Below, piece by piece: positions 35,101 to 47,500 of a stretch of 64,000 nucleotides of DNA. Origin of the DNA: Chenopodium formosanum (lineage: Eukaryota; Streptophyta; Magnoliopsida; Caryophyllales; Amaranthaceae); the NCBI GenBank assembly GCA_024500155.1, contig CM044874.1, positions 71,967,795 to 72,031,794 on the forward strand. Direction: 5' to 3'. A program made the position numbers and the translations under genes. The first letter of the stretch is position 1; each line of letters opens with the position of its first letter. The notes below the pieces were generated by a model. The model was not told the origin of the DNA and made no database searches. It saw only the letters and a list, made by a program, of their open reading frames with translations.

Positions 35101-38100
35101 CATATACAAAGAAACCTGTCATTATACAAAGACAAATGACTCACTGAAGGATTGCATAAAGAGACAATGAACGAGAGAAAATAGAGCAAGACTTGGTCAT
35201 AAAAGATACTAGAAAAAGGGTAAAGGCAAATTTTGATCTCATTAGGGGGCAGAAATTGGCAATTTATATGCATCAGCTTAAGTTATTCCCACTAGCATTC
35301 AAAACAACATACCATCTAGAATAATAAGCCATTGGACCTCTCTGTCAAAATAACTGTCACTAGTTCAATATAAAGATCATTTGCTCAAATATTTACCAGT
35401 TACACAATCAGTTCCTAAAAAACGTATTTTAATTGATCTCTTCCACAGCAGAACAAATGAAAATTCAAAAAGCACCAGTGACTGATGATTTATGACAAAG
35501 ATAAGGCAGCAAGAGCACTTTGTATATTGACAATGGTCAATTGGTCGGAAATTTGGTCCATATGTAATGGTCAAACTTTATCTTTGCCTTTCCCAGAGAA
35601 TAACCAAACTAAGAACAATCAACAGCATCACTTTAAATAATTATAACCAAGTAATCAGCAATAGTTTTTCAAGTAAGAACACCAATACCAGGTCTCATAA
35701 AATATAGATAAAAAGTAAACAATCTGAAGCTGTATGATTATGCATACAATCAAAAGAATTGTTTTAAAACATATTTCAAATGTACGACTATAAAAGCATT
35801 CTTATGTTCTCTTTTACAACTTAAAAAAGGAAAGGTAGGGTTTCATCCACCTTCAAACTGAAAATAATTAACTTATAGTTATAAATGAAAAGCATTTGAG
35901 GATCCATGGGTAGAATTTAAAGTTTTTTCATAAGAGAGAGCCAAACCATCAAAGGTATACTTCAGCTATGACAGACAGTCATAACTTAAAACCCTTCTTC
36001 CTCCCAATTTACTAACAAGAAAATGGGGCCTGCATGGAATTATCAAAGAGATCACGTCTATCCTTATGATGTCACGTCTAATAGCAAGATCATGATATTA
36101 CCACATGCTCACTGTATCTACAGTACGAATATTATATCTGACATGTTAATCGGTTTAAAAAAAAAAAAAAAAAAGATTATCTAATACAAAAGTCATCTAA
36201 AATTTGTTCAATCAAAATATCAACGACCAATATGAGGAATCAGACATTCATAAATGACTCCAGTCTCCATATTACTTCACTAAGTACACTCCAACAAAGG
36301 TTCACTGAATCACTGTTAGTCCAAAAGAATTAAAGAAATACCAAAATCTTTATTAAAAGAAAAAAAAAGGCATAAACTAAAACTAGTAAGTAGTAACTGA
36401 TCATATATTGTAATATTGCACAAAAAAACAATTTAGCAACATCACACAGAAAGAAAATCAATAGTCAATTTACAAAATGCTTTAACTAATTGCCTATTAT
36501 ATAGCTCACAAACAAGATACACCAAGCTAAAATGCAACTCCAATGAAAACATATATGCAGCTCAACATTAAATGCACCACTTGACCATTGGGAAGTAGGC
36601 ACTATCAAAATTCCCCTACTTGGAAACTATCAATACGGAGAGAGAGAGAGAGAGAGAGAGAGACTGGAATAAAATAGGCCAAAAACCGCCGAAAACTACC
36701 TTTTATACACTTAATAGTGCTGATAACTAAATTAAAGACACGACTACCTTTATAGTCTAAAATAAGAGAGACTGCTTCCACTTAACCAATTAATTAATCA
36801 TCCCATAACGCCCATTTCTTTTTACTCCCAATTTAACCTAACTACTCCCAAATCACAACATCATTTGTGTTATCCCTTTCTCTAGTGACCTCATCTGCCT
36901 CTTTCCAAGTTCTTCTCGGTTCTTTAATTTGGTTTTTACTTCTTTAGCCATTAAAATTGAATCAACAAACCCACTTGATGGAAGGGAGAAAAGGAAAGGA
37001 AAAAAAAAGGATAAAATCTTGCAATGATTTCAGTTTTTTTTCCCTAATAATTAGGATGATCTAGTTACATTTATTTGAATTGGATTAATGATAACTTGAG
37101 ATTGAAGATACAGTTGCATGTAAAGCTACAAAAAAGACAACTTTTGGTATGATTGTATGAAAAAGGCAAATAAATATATAAATATAAAAAGAACTTATGG
37201 GGTAGACAGTGAGTCAAAGTCTTGCATATCTAGATTAGAAATGCTATGAACTTGGGTCTTATTCAATTGGATTGCAAAAATGTTTATGGCATGTAAGATT
37301 GGGGATGACTACTGCAGCAAAGGCACTAGGGGGGAGGTCAAAAGATGGGAAAGGAAAATTCTAGAAAGTCAGCCAGTGAAAATAGGATATGTGGCCACAT
37401 CACGAAGCTTTTGACAAATCTTGTACGAAGCAGCAATTTCTTGTTGTTTTGGACTAAAGAGGAAGCTAATTAAGTAAAAAAAATATATATATAAAAGTTA
37501 GTTGATTAAAAATTAAATGTATAAATAAATATAAGGAAGTTTATGGCATTCATTTAAAGGATTAACTGTAATTTCTCACACCCCATATAAATGGATTCTA
37601 GTAGTGAACCTTCTATAGCTCCCATGATTCTTCCTCCATCTTCCTTGTCCCTACTCAGATACATAAATTCTGTCAAAAGCAAGGGTTGAAACTCATGTAT
37701 TTGTTGTATTGTTTCCTTTTAACATTTCTCAATAACCAAAAAAAAAAAAAAAAAAAAAAAAAAGGTAAGCCACACCTTACCCATAAAGCTGAATATAAAC
37801 TAAAATTCAAGAAAAGAGATGTATACTGTGTATACATAGTTGATTATTAGATTGCTCATGTCCAAAATCATTTAGCTCAGCCTAGCTTGCAGCTTGATCT
37901 CATAATCAACCTTGAGCTAGGTCAAAATCAAGCCTCTGAGCTCAAGAGATTTCTCAAGCTCAGCGTGAGATGGATGTATGACTAGAATTGTTATTCATCA
38001 GAGCTCATACACAAATAAATTTCACTCATACTAGTCAAGGTCATCTATATTAGCATTGAATCAACTGAGATGATTATAAGTCTATCTAAGACAACAACTT

Positions 38101-39412
38101 TGAACTTTTTTCTTACCTCATACATGTCCCTGTATTATCAGATCAAAAGGTTTATATACATTTGATTGACAACAGCCCAACAATTGGACAAAATTTTTTA
38201 GGAGGTCTTAAGTAAGACCACAAAAATGAGCCACATAGTAATATCAAAAAATCTTTTTAATGATTATGGACCAGCTCGTCATCCAGCTAATTGATAAGAA
38301 CAATTGAGCATAAATGAAGGTGACCACTACGTACAAGTGAAAGGTTGCTCATAAGCTTCAAAATCGTTTATGCCCAATTCCTTTATCAAATAAACAAACA
38401 CAAATGACTTCCAGACGCATGAGACATTCAGGCACTGATTGTCCAAGGAGCAAACTAATCCACTATACACCTAATAACAGTTCCATTATATTGCCCAATC
38501 CAATTCAGAAGCATTACATAGCCACACGACAATAAAAATTATACCTTCAAGTATACAACCAGCTATGCTCAAGCTTGAAAAGTAAACAAAAAGAATTTAA
38601 AAATCTTTCATTTTTCACCTTAAGAAATAATCTGAATTTTTCAAAGTAAGAATAACTAATCAAAACAGCAGATAGAGCCACACCTGGAGAGTCTCGTTTG
38701 GTATTTGATCTCTACCACAGCAATGGTCCTCGTAGATGGAAACTGCACCTGAGACATTGTGGTACAAGCAAGAGTCTATCTGGGAAGAAACAGTAGTTTC
38801 AACCAGATGCTCCAATCTTTTTTCAGGCAGTGTAATTGGAGGGGGTAACAAATTCTCCAACTCAACCAATAATTTTTTCCGCAACTCATAAACATCACCA
38901 TTCGTCTCAATGACACTTGTGTCTTTATAAATAAGCATATCAAGAGCAAGGTTATGAACCTTTTCTGTGCCCAATTTTAAGGCAGAAACTCGTTTTTGTA
39001 GAAAAGCCAATGCTGTTGAGTCATCCCCATGACTTAAACATTCCATGATATACTGTCTAATTACAAGAAACAAGGCAGAAGATCGCGTCTCATCACTCAA
39101 TTCCTTAATCCCATTAAGAAACTTTATACATTCATCCCACTTAGAATTCAAAATCTCCGACTCTATAACTTCAAACTCTTTCGATTTACACGAAATACCA
39201 GATTCCGACTCTAAACAAGAAGCAGACTTGGCAAACCCCAATGACAGCAAACACTGAATAATAATCCTCACAAACTCATGCTTCCTTATCAGACCTTTCG
39301 AACCAAGCACCCTAGAAGATGTATCAATTTCCGTTTTCATTGAATTCTTGCAAATCTTTCGTCTTTTCGGCGAACTTTCCCTTGTCCTACACTCAAAGAT
39401 ACCCATTTCCAC
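32145..39412 (-). CDS. WDR26: WDR26/GID7-type LisH-CTLH-WD40 protein
   Basis: Four coding exons on the minus strand: 39412-38684, 33969-33868, 33591-32956 and 32336-32145, all phase 0, giving about 552 aa. Exon 1 holds a basic N-terminus (SSPKRRK), a LisH motif (about residues 42-75, LIRKHEFVRIIIQCLLSLGF) and CTLH (ESEILNSKWDECIKFLNG). Exons 2-4 hold the WD40 repeats (AHENEVWFVQFS, SHQKAISFVAWSPDD, VVKLWDVETG, SGHLMTVNSVSWNPKNPHML, HTVRVWGP). Family members are substrate-receptor or scaffold subunits of the CTLH/GID ubiquitin ligase. The sequence resembles Arabidopsis At5g43920, recalled from memory, more than the longer AtWDR26. MEMG opens the frame; the second Met (39406) is an alternative start. 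A 4.7-kb intron separates the CTLH part from the propeller. Confidence 0.92.
33970..38683 (-). other. Large intron of WDR26-like gene (4.7 kb)
   Basis: Non-coding, AT-rich, with an (AG)n tract at 36639-36662 and A-runs near 36157 and 37738-37763. No transposon ends or extra exon recognised. The flanking exons join in phase and match the family without a gap. Confidence 0.5.
36639..36662. repeat. (AG)n microsatellite
   Basis: About 12 AG units inside the WDR26-like intron. Confidence 0.9.
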
Positions 39413-40260
39413 ACCTGGCCATCAGTTTCCTAATTCTCCAAAATCACTTCTACCCAATTGCTCATACTCTTAGATATCAAAGAAACTACTCGGCTACTCC
39501 TACCATAAAATTAACAAATCCAAATGCCCAAACAATAAAAACTCATCAAGGAATGCCCAACTATCAAACCAACAATTAATCAACAAAATTCATAACAATT
39601 ACCAAAAATCTCAAATACCCAGATAAAATCAACCCGGAAAGATTACAGCTTTCAATCCTGAAACACAAACAAAAACAGAATTAAACATAAACCTAATTCA
39701 ATACTCCAATTATATACCATAATCATAATCAATAATTCAATACTTCAATTATATACCATAATCATAATCATAATTACATGATGAAACTTCGACCCGGCAA
39801 ATTCTTGTATGAGACTACATTAATACAAAAAAGTTAAAGTAATTCATATTCGAAAAAAAAAACTAACCTTGAAAGTTAATTGGGCAGTTACAGAAATTAG
39901 GTTTTGTAAATTAGATTTTCAAATTAAAAAAAAAAAAAAAAAAAAGAAGAAGAAAGAAAAAGACATTTTTTTCTGATTCTAGCCCACAACACAGAAATCA
40001 GGAGAGAGAAAGATAATGAGATCGTTACCTGTGGGTGACCATTATTAAATGACAGCTGTGTTTTAGGGTGCCACGTGGATGTAGAATCTAGACATTAAAA
40101 CGGCGTCGTTTTAAAGTCGCGTGACCTTCACTTTCCTAGAATCGCGTGAAGATAAGAGACCTTTCTTACCGTGTAAAGGAGTCAAGAAAGAAGGTCAAAC
40201 TTATAAGAAGGTGGGGCCCACGTGATTCACCAACGCGTATCTAATTTGATTGTACTGGAA
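39413..40260 (-). promoter_or_regulatory. WDR26-like leader and promoter with two G-boxes
   Basis: CACGTG lies at 40072-40077 (in GCCACGTGG) and at 40219-40224 (in GCCCACGTGA). A possible leader intron has a donor-like AAG-GTTAG near 39868 and an acceptor-like TTTCAG near 39658, both on the minus strand. G-boxes bind bZIP or bHLH factors in many light- and ABA-responsive plant genes. Their use here is inferred. Confidence 0.4.
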
Positions 40261-42276
40261 TAATTTGGTGGATATATTACATAATATTGCCAAATATATT
40301 TTCAATATATAGTATAAAACAAAATTCAAGTACCACTAATCTCATTTTATTATTGTTTGTCTCCTATGTTCAAGCATATTTTGTCAAATTATTTGATGCA
40401 TTTTTTGTTTTTTAGTTATATGATGGTTGTGTTATTCAATTGGAATTGTTAGTTGCACATTATTAGATTAATTACTATTCTTATGCATTATTGTTCATTT
40501 ACAAAACAATCAATAATACAATTGGTTAACGAGGTAAGTTGTTATTACGTACTATACATGTTTTTTAAAAAGATATACTAAAATAATGTAAACTGTGCAT
40601 TGGAATATTGGATTATGTAATGCATTATGAGCTATATGTAAACAATGTACATTTAAAGGTCTTAATTAATTGGTTACAATGGTTGGTGGGAAAAAATAAT
40701 AGGAAGTGATTATGAAAGAAGTTGTAAAAATTTAATAAGAAGTTAAAATGAAGGTGCTTTCATATTTTAACCTTTAAAATACCGTGTAGTAAAAAAGAAG
40801 GGAAAAAAAAAAAGCCAAATAATTATAAAATGATTGATGGATATACAAGTGAAAAAAAAAAGTTTAAGTATAGTATTACAAGTATGGAAATAATTAAGAT
40901 GCAAGAATCACATTGAAGTTTGTTTGTAATAATGTACTTTGTAATATATACAGATTAGAACTCGTCTAATTGCCTTGGCTTGGTATATGGGTTATTATTT
41001 GAAGTTTGTGAGCCATTGCTTATTGTTATCCATAGTTAGTTTCATGATGATTACCAAGCTAAGCTATGGTAAACCAACCAAATAGATAAGTTTCCATTGG
41101 AAAATTTGGATTCAAGCTATTACAAAAATTAAAATATGTTGCATAGATAGCATCCAACTTTTCTTGTTCAAATTTTATGCATATGTACCACATTTAGACC
41201 CAACTGTTTTGTTCACCTTTTTTTTTTATTTATTTATCTCTATGATATGAACTTATTTTTCTGATTAGTTAGATTTGATTGTTTGATTATTTGATCAAAC
41301 TTTGACCTTTAATGATATGGTTTTATTTGATTCGTAATAATGTATATTTTATTAATATTTGTAGCTTTCATATTTTATTATTATGATATATACTTAGAGA
41401 GAAAAATAACATATAAAATGATAAATTATGTTAAAAAGCAGAGATCGAAACTTATTTTTTCTTATGTGATATGGTCTAAATTTTTTCATTATTTGAAAAA
41501 TTAAGGTCTTGAAATAAGATGACCTAAACATGGCATTAGATTGGCATAATGAGTTAATGATAATCAAGACTTTCTTTTGTATATGTTGTTGAATGTGATT
41601 TATATTTAGCATGCACCATAAGAAAGTATGAAAAAAAATAAATGTTTCAAATAGCTCGGTACGTAAGTCACAATAACAATGGTCATTCAAGCAATTTGAG
41701 TTAGATTAGGGATGTCACACATTCACGCGAGCTATCGTTTGACTGTCACTCGTGGGAACCTGGGTGATTTATCCATGACCAGGATGAAACTACGAGAAGA
41801 TCCGAAACAACCTAAAAAATAAGACATCCTTGTCATAGATGTGTTTGTATGATGAGTTTTATTACACATTTATCGAGAACTCAATGACTCGCATTTAATG
41901 TAATATCAGTATCTTCTTATTTCTACGATAGAATTGACGGAAAAAACATTGAAAGTTTGGAACAACAATCTAAAACCAATATGCGATTTCTCCAACGCAC
42001 TATGCTAGAGTATTCAGGTCTCTATGATTGATAGCCTTTTTTGTTTAACCACTTAAAATTTTCCAAATGCGATCTAGCAACATGATTGTTTGGCCATTAT
42101 GAGAGGGATGAAACAACAACCACTAACTTACTCAAAATGTTCATTAAAATTAATAGGGCTTAAAGGACAAACCACAATATAATTGGTCTAGTATCCCATA
42201 AACCAACATGATGGATGTCTTTTCTACTTCTCACAAATATATATAGCATGTATACCTTGTATGTGGTGACTAACAT
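40261..42276. other. Intergenic region, no gene seen
   Basis: AT-rich spacer. Short frames such as 41394-41690 on the minus strand show no protein likeness. Confidence 0.45.
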
Positions 42277-42518
42277 AGGGGTGGCAATTCGGGTCAGTGG
42301 GTCGGGTTCGGGTCAGATTTCGGGTCAATTTCGGGTTATGCTCAGAAACAATCAAAAATAGTGTAAAACTTAATATTATTACGAAATATGAAATTTTGAT
42401 CAAATCGGGTCGAATTCGGGTTATTCGGGTTCGGATCGGGTCGGGTTCGGGTTTCTCTCAGTAACTTCGGGTCGGGTTCGTTCGGGTTATCGGGTCGGGT
42501 CAGGGATTGCCAGCCCTA
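42277..42518. mobile_element. hAT-type MITE, 242 bp
   Basis: Ends AGGGGTGGCAAT and ATTGCCAGCCCTA are inverted, as in many plant hAT MITEs. They are flanked by GACTAACAT on both sides (42268-42276 and 42519-42527), an 8-9-bp target duplication. The interior is packed with CGGGTCGGGTTCGGGT repeats. Confidence 0.85.
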
Positions 42519-43304
42519 GACTAACATGACAAACACCCAACCTTTTATTCACTACATGATATCTCCTAACAATCGTAAAAACATACATGAGCTTTAACTT
42601 CCAAGATATAAAAAAACATCTCTATATCAATTGCTACAATCATGCGTCATCTTCATACTTTGAAAGTGACACTTTGCTAAATTTTGCATATGTGTATGTC
42701 GAAGTAAGTGTTTTTGCGACATTCACAAATTATTATGATATTCTTCGGTTAGACAAATTTGGAATATAACTCCAAAAAGGAATGTTGGTATCTCCCAAAT
42801 AGTTCTACAAGTATAACGGAGTAATTTTTAGAGTTTAGTGTTTTTTTAAAAGAGAACGATATAAATCATAATTTAAAAAGTATTTTTGCCATATAGAAAA
42901 TAAAATCTTTAATAATTTAAAATGGATTTTTATTAGACAATGTAAAAGGTAATAATTAAAAAAAACAATTGTGAAAGTAAAACAAAATTGCCATGTTTGT
43001 AGATTTTTAATTTTGAGGGGCTATAATTTCTTAAAATGCACATTTATAAAGAATTTCCAAAGAATGAAGAAAGATCTTAAATTGTAATCATGAAAAAAAA
43101 AAAAAAAAAAAAAACATGGAAATAATTCTCCTTAAAGAGTCATTACCAAATGCATCATTTATATTAGACAAGGGCCATAAGCCTGTAATATTCTTAGAAG
43201 GAATCAAAACTAAACTTAACATATAGCAAAATCCATCAATTCTAAACACAAAATTTTCCACTATCCAAATACGTTGTAATATTCTTACAAGGAACTAAAA
43301 CTAA
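42519..43304. other. Intergenic spacer
   Basis: AT-rich, with an A-run at 43094-43114. No gene seen. Confidence 0.45.
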
Positions 43305-43900
43305 GAGGGGTAAATACCGCCATCTAAAATGATCAAAACCGTCAATATTTAGTGTGAATGAACAACTATACCCCTAGTACTTCACCACTATATTCCCTCT
43401 TGCCACCAATCACTAATACCTTGACACCACTACCCCAGTTGACGACTAACACTACCGCCACCACATTGACCGGCGACGACGACCACCACCACTACCCTGA
43501 CCGGCGACTCACCACATCCCCCTCAAAGACAACCCACCTCCTTCCCTTTTTGGCGGAAAGGTGGTGGGTTTTTCGGGCAACCGTGCGCGGTAACCGGAGC
43601 CCAAACGATTTTGGGCTTCGGTTACCGCGCATGATAACTGGTTTTGTGCTTCGGTCACAACGATTGCTTGAAATAAAAAAAAATTAAACCGCCACCTTCT
43701 CGCGCAGCAAGGGGAGGTGGTGGGTCGTCATAGATGAGGGTGTGATGAGTCGCCGATCAAGGTGGCGGTGGTCATCGCTGATCGGAAGGGGTTGTGGGTT
43801 GCCGGGAGGATAAGGGTGGTGAATTAGTAAAGGTACGATTGTCCATTTACACCAAATGTTGGCGGCGATAATCATTTTTGTTGGCGGTGTTTAGCAATCC
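43305..43900. mobile_element. Foldback element with central hairpin
   Basis: The left end (TAAATACCGCCATCTAAAAT, AGTGTGAATGAACAACTATA) pairs with the right end (GTCCATTTACACCAAATGTT, GGCGGTGTTTAGC). The middle is a near-perfect hairpin at 43584-43631 whose 22-base arms share GCGCGGTAACCG and GCCCAAA with one mismatch. The arms between are rich in CCACC/GGTGG. GC content is clearly above the surroundings. No transposase is seen. Confidence 0.65.
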
Positions 43901-44588
43901 AGAAAACTAATCCTAACATATATCGAAATCCACTAAAGCATGAGCTAACCTATACCTATCCATCAATCACCTCTCAATCTAATCTAATACTAACACCATC
44001 ACAAAACTAAGCAAAACCCTATTCAAAATCTTAAAAACAAACCCCTTAAAATAAATACAAAAGCGGTGTAGCACACACAATCCATAACAGCGCGTGGCTA
44101 AAAAATGAAGTAGACTACTGTGAGACTAACTGACAGAGTGAGTGACCTTGCAGCAGCCACCCATCAGCAATAAATACCTTCACTCACCTCACTCCTTCAC
44201 TTCTTCTTCTCTCCTTTTTACTCTACTCCATTACCAGATCCTCCACTTTCTCTCTCCTCAACTTTCTCTCTCTTCCGCCATTGCTGCTATTTGGTGTTCT
44301 TCATTTGCGGATTTTCAGGCGCATTTTGTGGATCTGCTGGAGGAGTTTTCGTTTTGGTTTTGGTTTTGGGTTTTATTCAATTGCGCCGAAATAGAAGTTA
44401 GGGTTTTTTTGAATTTGGATTTGGGTAAAATGTGGTGAGATAAACCCTAATTTCAATGGCGTTGTTGAGTTTTCGTCGTTGTCGGTGTTGGAATTTTGGA
44501 TGTTTAGTTCAGACATTGCTGGAATTTTTGAGATGACTGTTGTTTTGAATTTTGGACTGGAATTGAGTGTTACTTCTGGTGGTGGAAG
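43901..44588 (+). promoter_or_regulatory. ALE2 promoter and leader
   Basis: A CT-rich pyrimidine stretch (about 44186-44280: repeated CTCAC, TTCTTC, CTCTC) precedes the ALE2 ATG at 44589, as is common around plant transcription starts. AATAAATACC at about 44169 may serve as a weak TATA. The leader then runs about 350-400 bases and contains upstream ATGs. Confidence 0.4.
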
Positions 44589-47500
44589 ATGCAACTTTCA
44601 GTGATGTTGTTCCTCATTGTTTCGATGTTCTACCTTGCTGATTTTTCTCAAGGTAATTTGTTTTGATTTTTTTGAGTTACTTTTATGACTTTTGATTTGG
44701 AATTTGTTTGAATTTGGTGTTATCTTTTGTTTGTTTGTTGGATTGGATGGATTATGGATGTTGACTTAATCTTAGGATTTGTCATTTGTGCTGAATTTTG
44801 TTGTTTTGTACTAATTGTGCTCTATTAGAAGTAATAGTAGGTTGTTTGTATTATTAATTTGGTGATGCTAAATTATTTTCTTTTGGATTTTGATGGTTAA
44901 TTTGATAAAGACGGCGATTGTATGTAAGTATTGAAGTGGAATTGTGATGAGTGTCCCGCGAAAGGATGTAATTTGTAATTCCATTATGGAGGGAATGCTA
45001 ATTCCATTATTGATGACTAAACTACTTGTCAATAAAGTAAGTAGGTAGATTTGCTGCTGTAGTAAGCTTCCATTTTGTGAGAATTGCTCTTGTAAAAAAG
45101 TGTTGTAGGCTTTTTGTTCTTCCGATTTTAGGAATCTTGGATTGTGTGTAGAATGCAATTTGTAGCAAATAGATGGCCCATTTGAGTAGGGGAAATGAAC
45201 CAAAGTACAAAATTAACTAGATCATTGGCTAGGATGGTTATCTTATTTTATTTTTTAAATTTAATTTAATTTAATTTATTTTATTATTTAACCACATAAT
45301 TTTTGCGATGTAAATTGGTATGAGTTTGGTTTTAAGGGTGAGCTTCAACATTTGTAATGTCTCTACTTGAAATAGGTGGTTAAAGGTTGAAGTTATATCC
45401 GATTAGCAAACAGAGAAATGATTAATTTCTTACCCAATTGACATGGGGAAGGTATAGTGTAACAAAATTTTCTTCACCGATCTTATGCAGATCTTGACTG
45501 CCCTTGTTAAAAACCAATTCAGGGAAACATTAAACACACACATTCTCTAAAATACTAAAAAAACCCAATGGAGCATATGTATGTAGTTTCCCTGAAACTA
45601 CTCTATTTGCATGCATTTTATTTTAGAATCTAAATATAGAATTATGGATGTTAACGAAAATAGAAAGCCTAAATCCACCGAATCTCTTTCTAGCCAACCC
45701 AATTATACTTTTTTATGCCAATAATTAACTACATTTTTCTAAATATTGCAAAAGACCTGTTCTTTCCTTACCAAAAAAAAAAAAAAAAAAAAAAATCTTG
45801 ATAACTTTTAATTCTCTTATGAGTATTTCTTAAAATGTATTTATATTTCTTATGATTTTAAATGTTATACGGTGCATTGCATGGATATACTCTAGTTATA
45901 AAAGTAATTATTTTCTGTCCTAATAATATGTTGATCTTTAAGTTTCATCATTTACGAACACATTGAAAGTTTGGCCTCACTATTTCTTATATTCAGCTAT
46001 TCTCAATTCAAGTTGTCTACCCTCTTTCTTAGAGTGAACCAATTAATTTTCAATGATGATCTTTGAGGATTGGATTATTAATAGACAGTCGCACACCTAA
46101 CAAAAATAAGAGCTTAACTAACCCCCCTAATTATGTAGTAGGGTACGTTTAGGGCTGATTTCACAAAAAAAGGCTGGACTATATATTGGAGTTCTTTGAA
46201 TCAGAAATTTTACAATTAGTTTAGTTAATCAATAATTGGGTCAAATAAATATGAGCAAATTAATAAATCTATAATAAAGAGTTAAAACTCTAAAGTTAAG
46301 TATTCCCATTAGTAGGAATTAACACAAGATAAATCTCTACCCCACATAAACATGCTATTATATAAAAAAAAATAAGAAAAAGAAAAACAAGAAGAATGCA
46401 CAAGCGCCTTATATAATATCATGATTTGATTTCGATCAATTAATGAATTCTATAATAATGCAATTGTACCTTTTTTCATGGGTTCATCATTCATGTATAT
46501 TATAGACATTAAGCACGTTATTGTAAATTCCTAATAATTTGTTCTACTTATTTTCATTAGGAATTTCATGTCCTTACAGATCAATTACAACCATCTAAGT
46601 CTAGTTTGCTTTTATAAATTGATCTTAGGTTCAAGTCAACAAATATGTCTAAACTAGTGCCGATTAAATAGCACAATTAATGATTCGTTTATGCAAGAAT
46701 ATATGATATAATTTAATTAGGGATTTAAGAGGAATAATTATATATTAATTCATGATAAGGCTCAACCAATAATAAAAGAAACCACATTTAAATGACTAAA
46801 TATAGGAGAGTATACGATAGATAACGAATTAGGATGTCATTTAAACTTATTGTGCTATCAATTGTCCTTATAATGCCCAAAAAGGAAGCTCTAATTATGT
46901 AACATGTTTATATCTGAAATCTGAATGAGATCTTTATTTTAGTTACGGTTCCATTAGATATCTGTTACCATAATGCCTTTTTTTTCTTTTTTTTTTTCTT
47001 CTCCCCTTTAATGATCCATCCGTGGTTTATCTATACACATTTTAGTATTTGGTAGGAGATTTGTTAAACCTATCTACATCGTTCTTCATCAAATTAACTA
47101 GAAATGTTTATGCGGTGAAGTAAGGGTTTGATAGTGAGAAAATTCTATATCATCTGACACCAACTTCTTTTCTTGATCTTTATATTTATTAGTTATCCTA
47201 ATGTTCTTACTTTTTGCTTAACTTTGTCCTTGTTTGGTTGATTGCAAGTAGCCCTAGATTTTTTGAATTCCATCAAAGAAACGAAAGTCACATTGTTTGG
47301 CAACTTAGGTTGTCCAAACTCTATGAAGTGTTGTTCTCTTAGTGATCAAAGCATATTGACGATTGTCCAACCAAGCTGTTATTTTTCCCTACTTGGTAAC
47401 ACATTGATTTTGGAAAAGCTTTTTACCCTATAATTTTGGTAGAGGGGACTGATAATGAGTTTGCTAACACAACATTTCAAATTCTAAAAATTAAAAGCTT

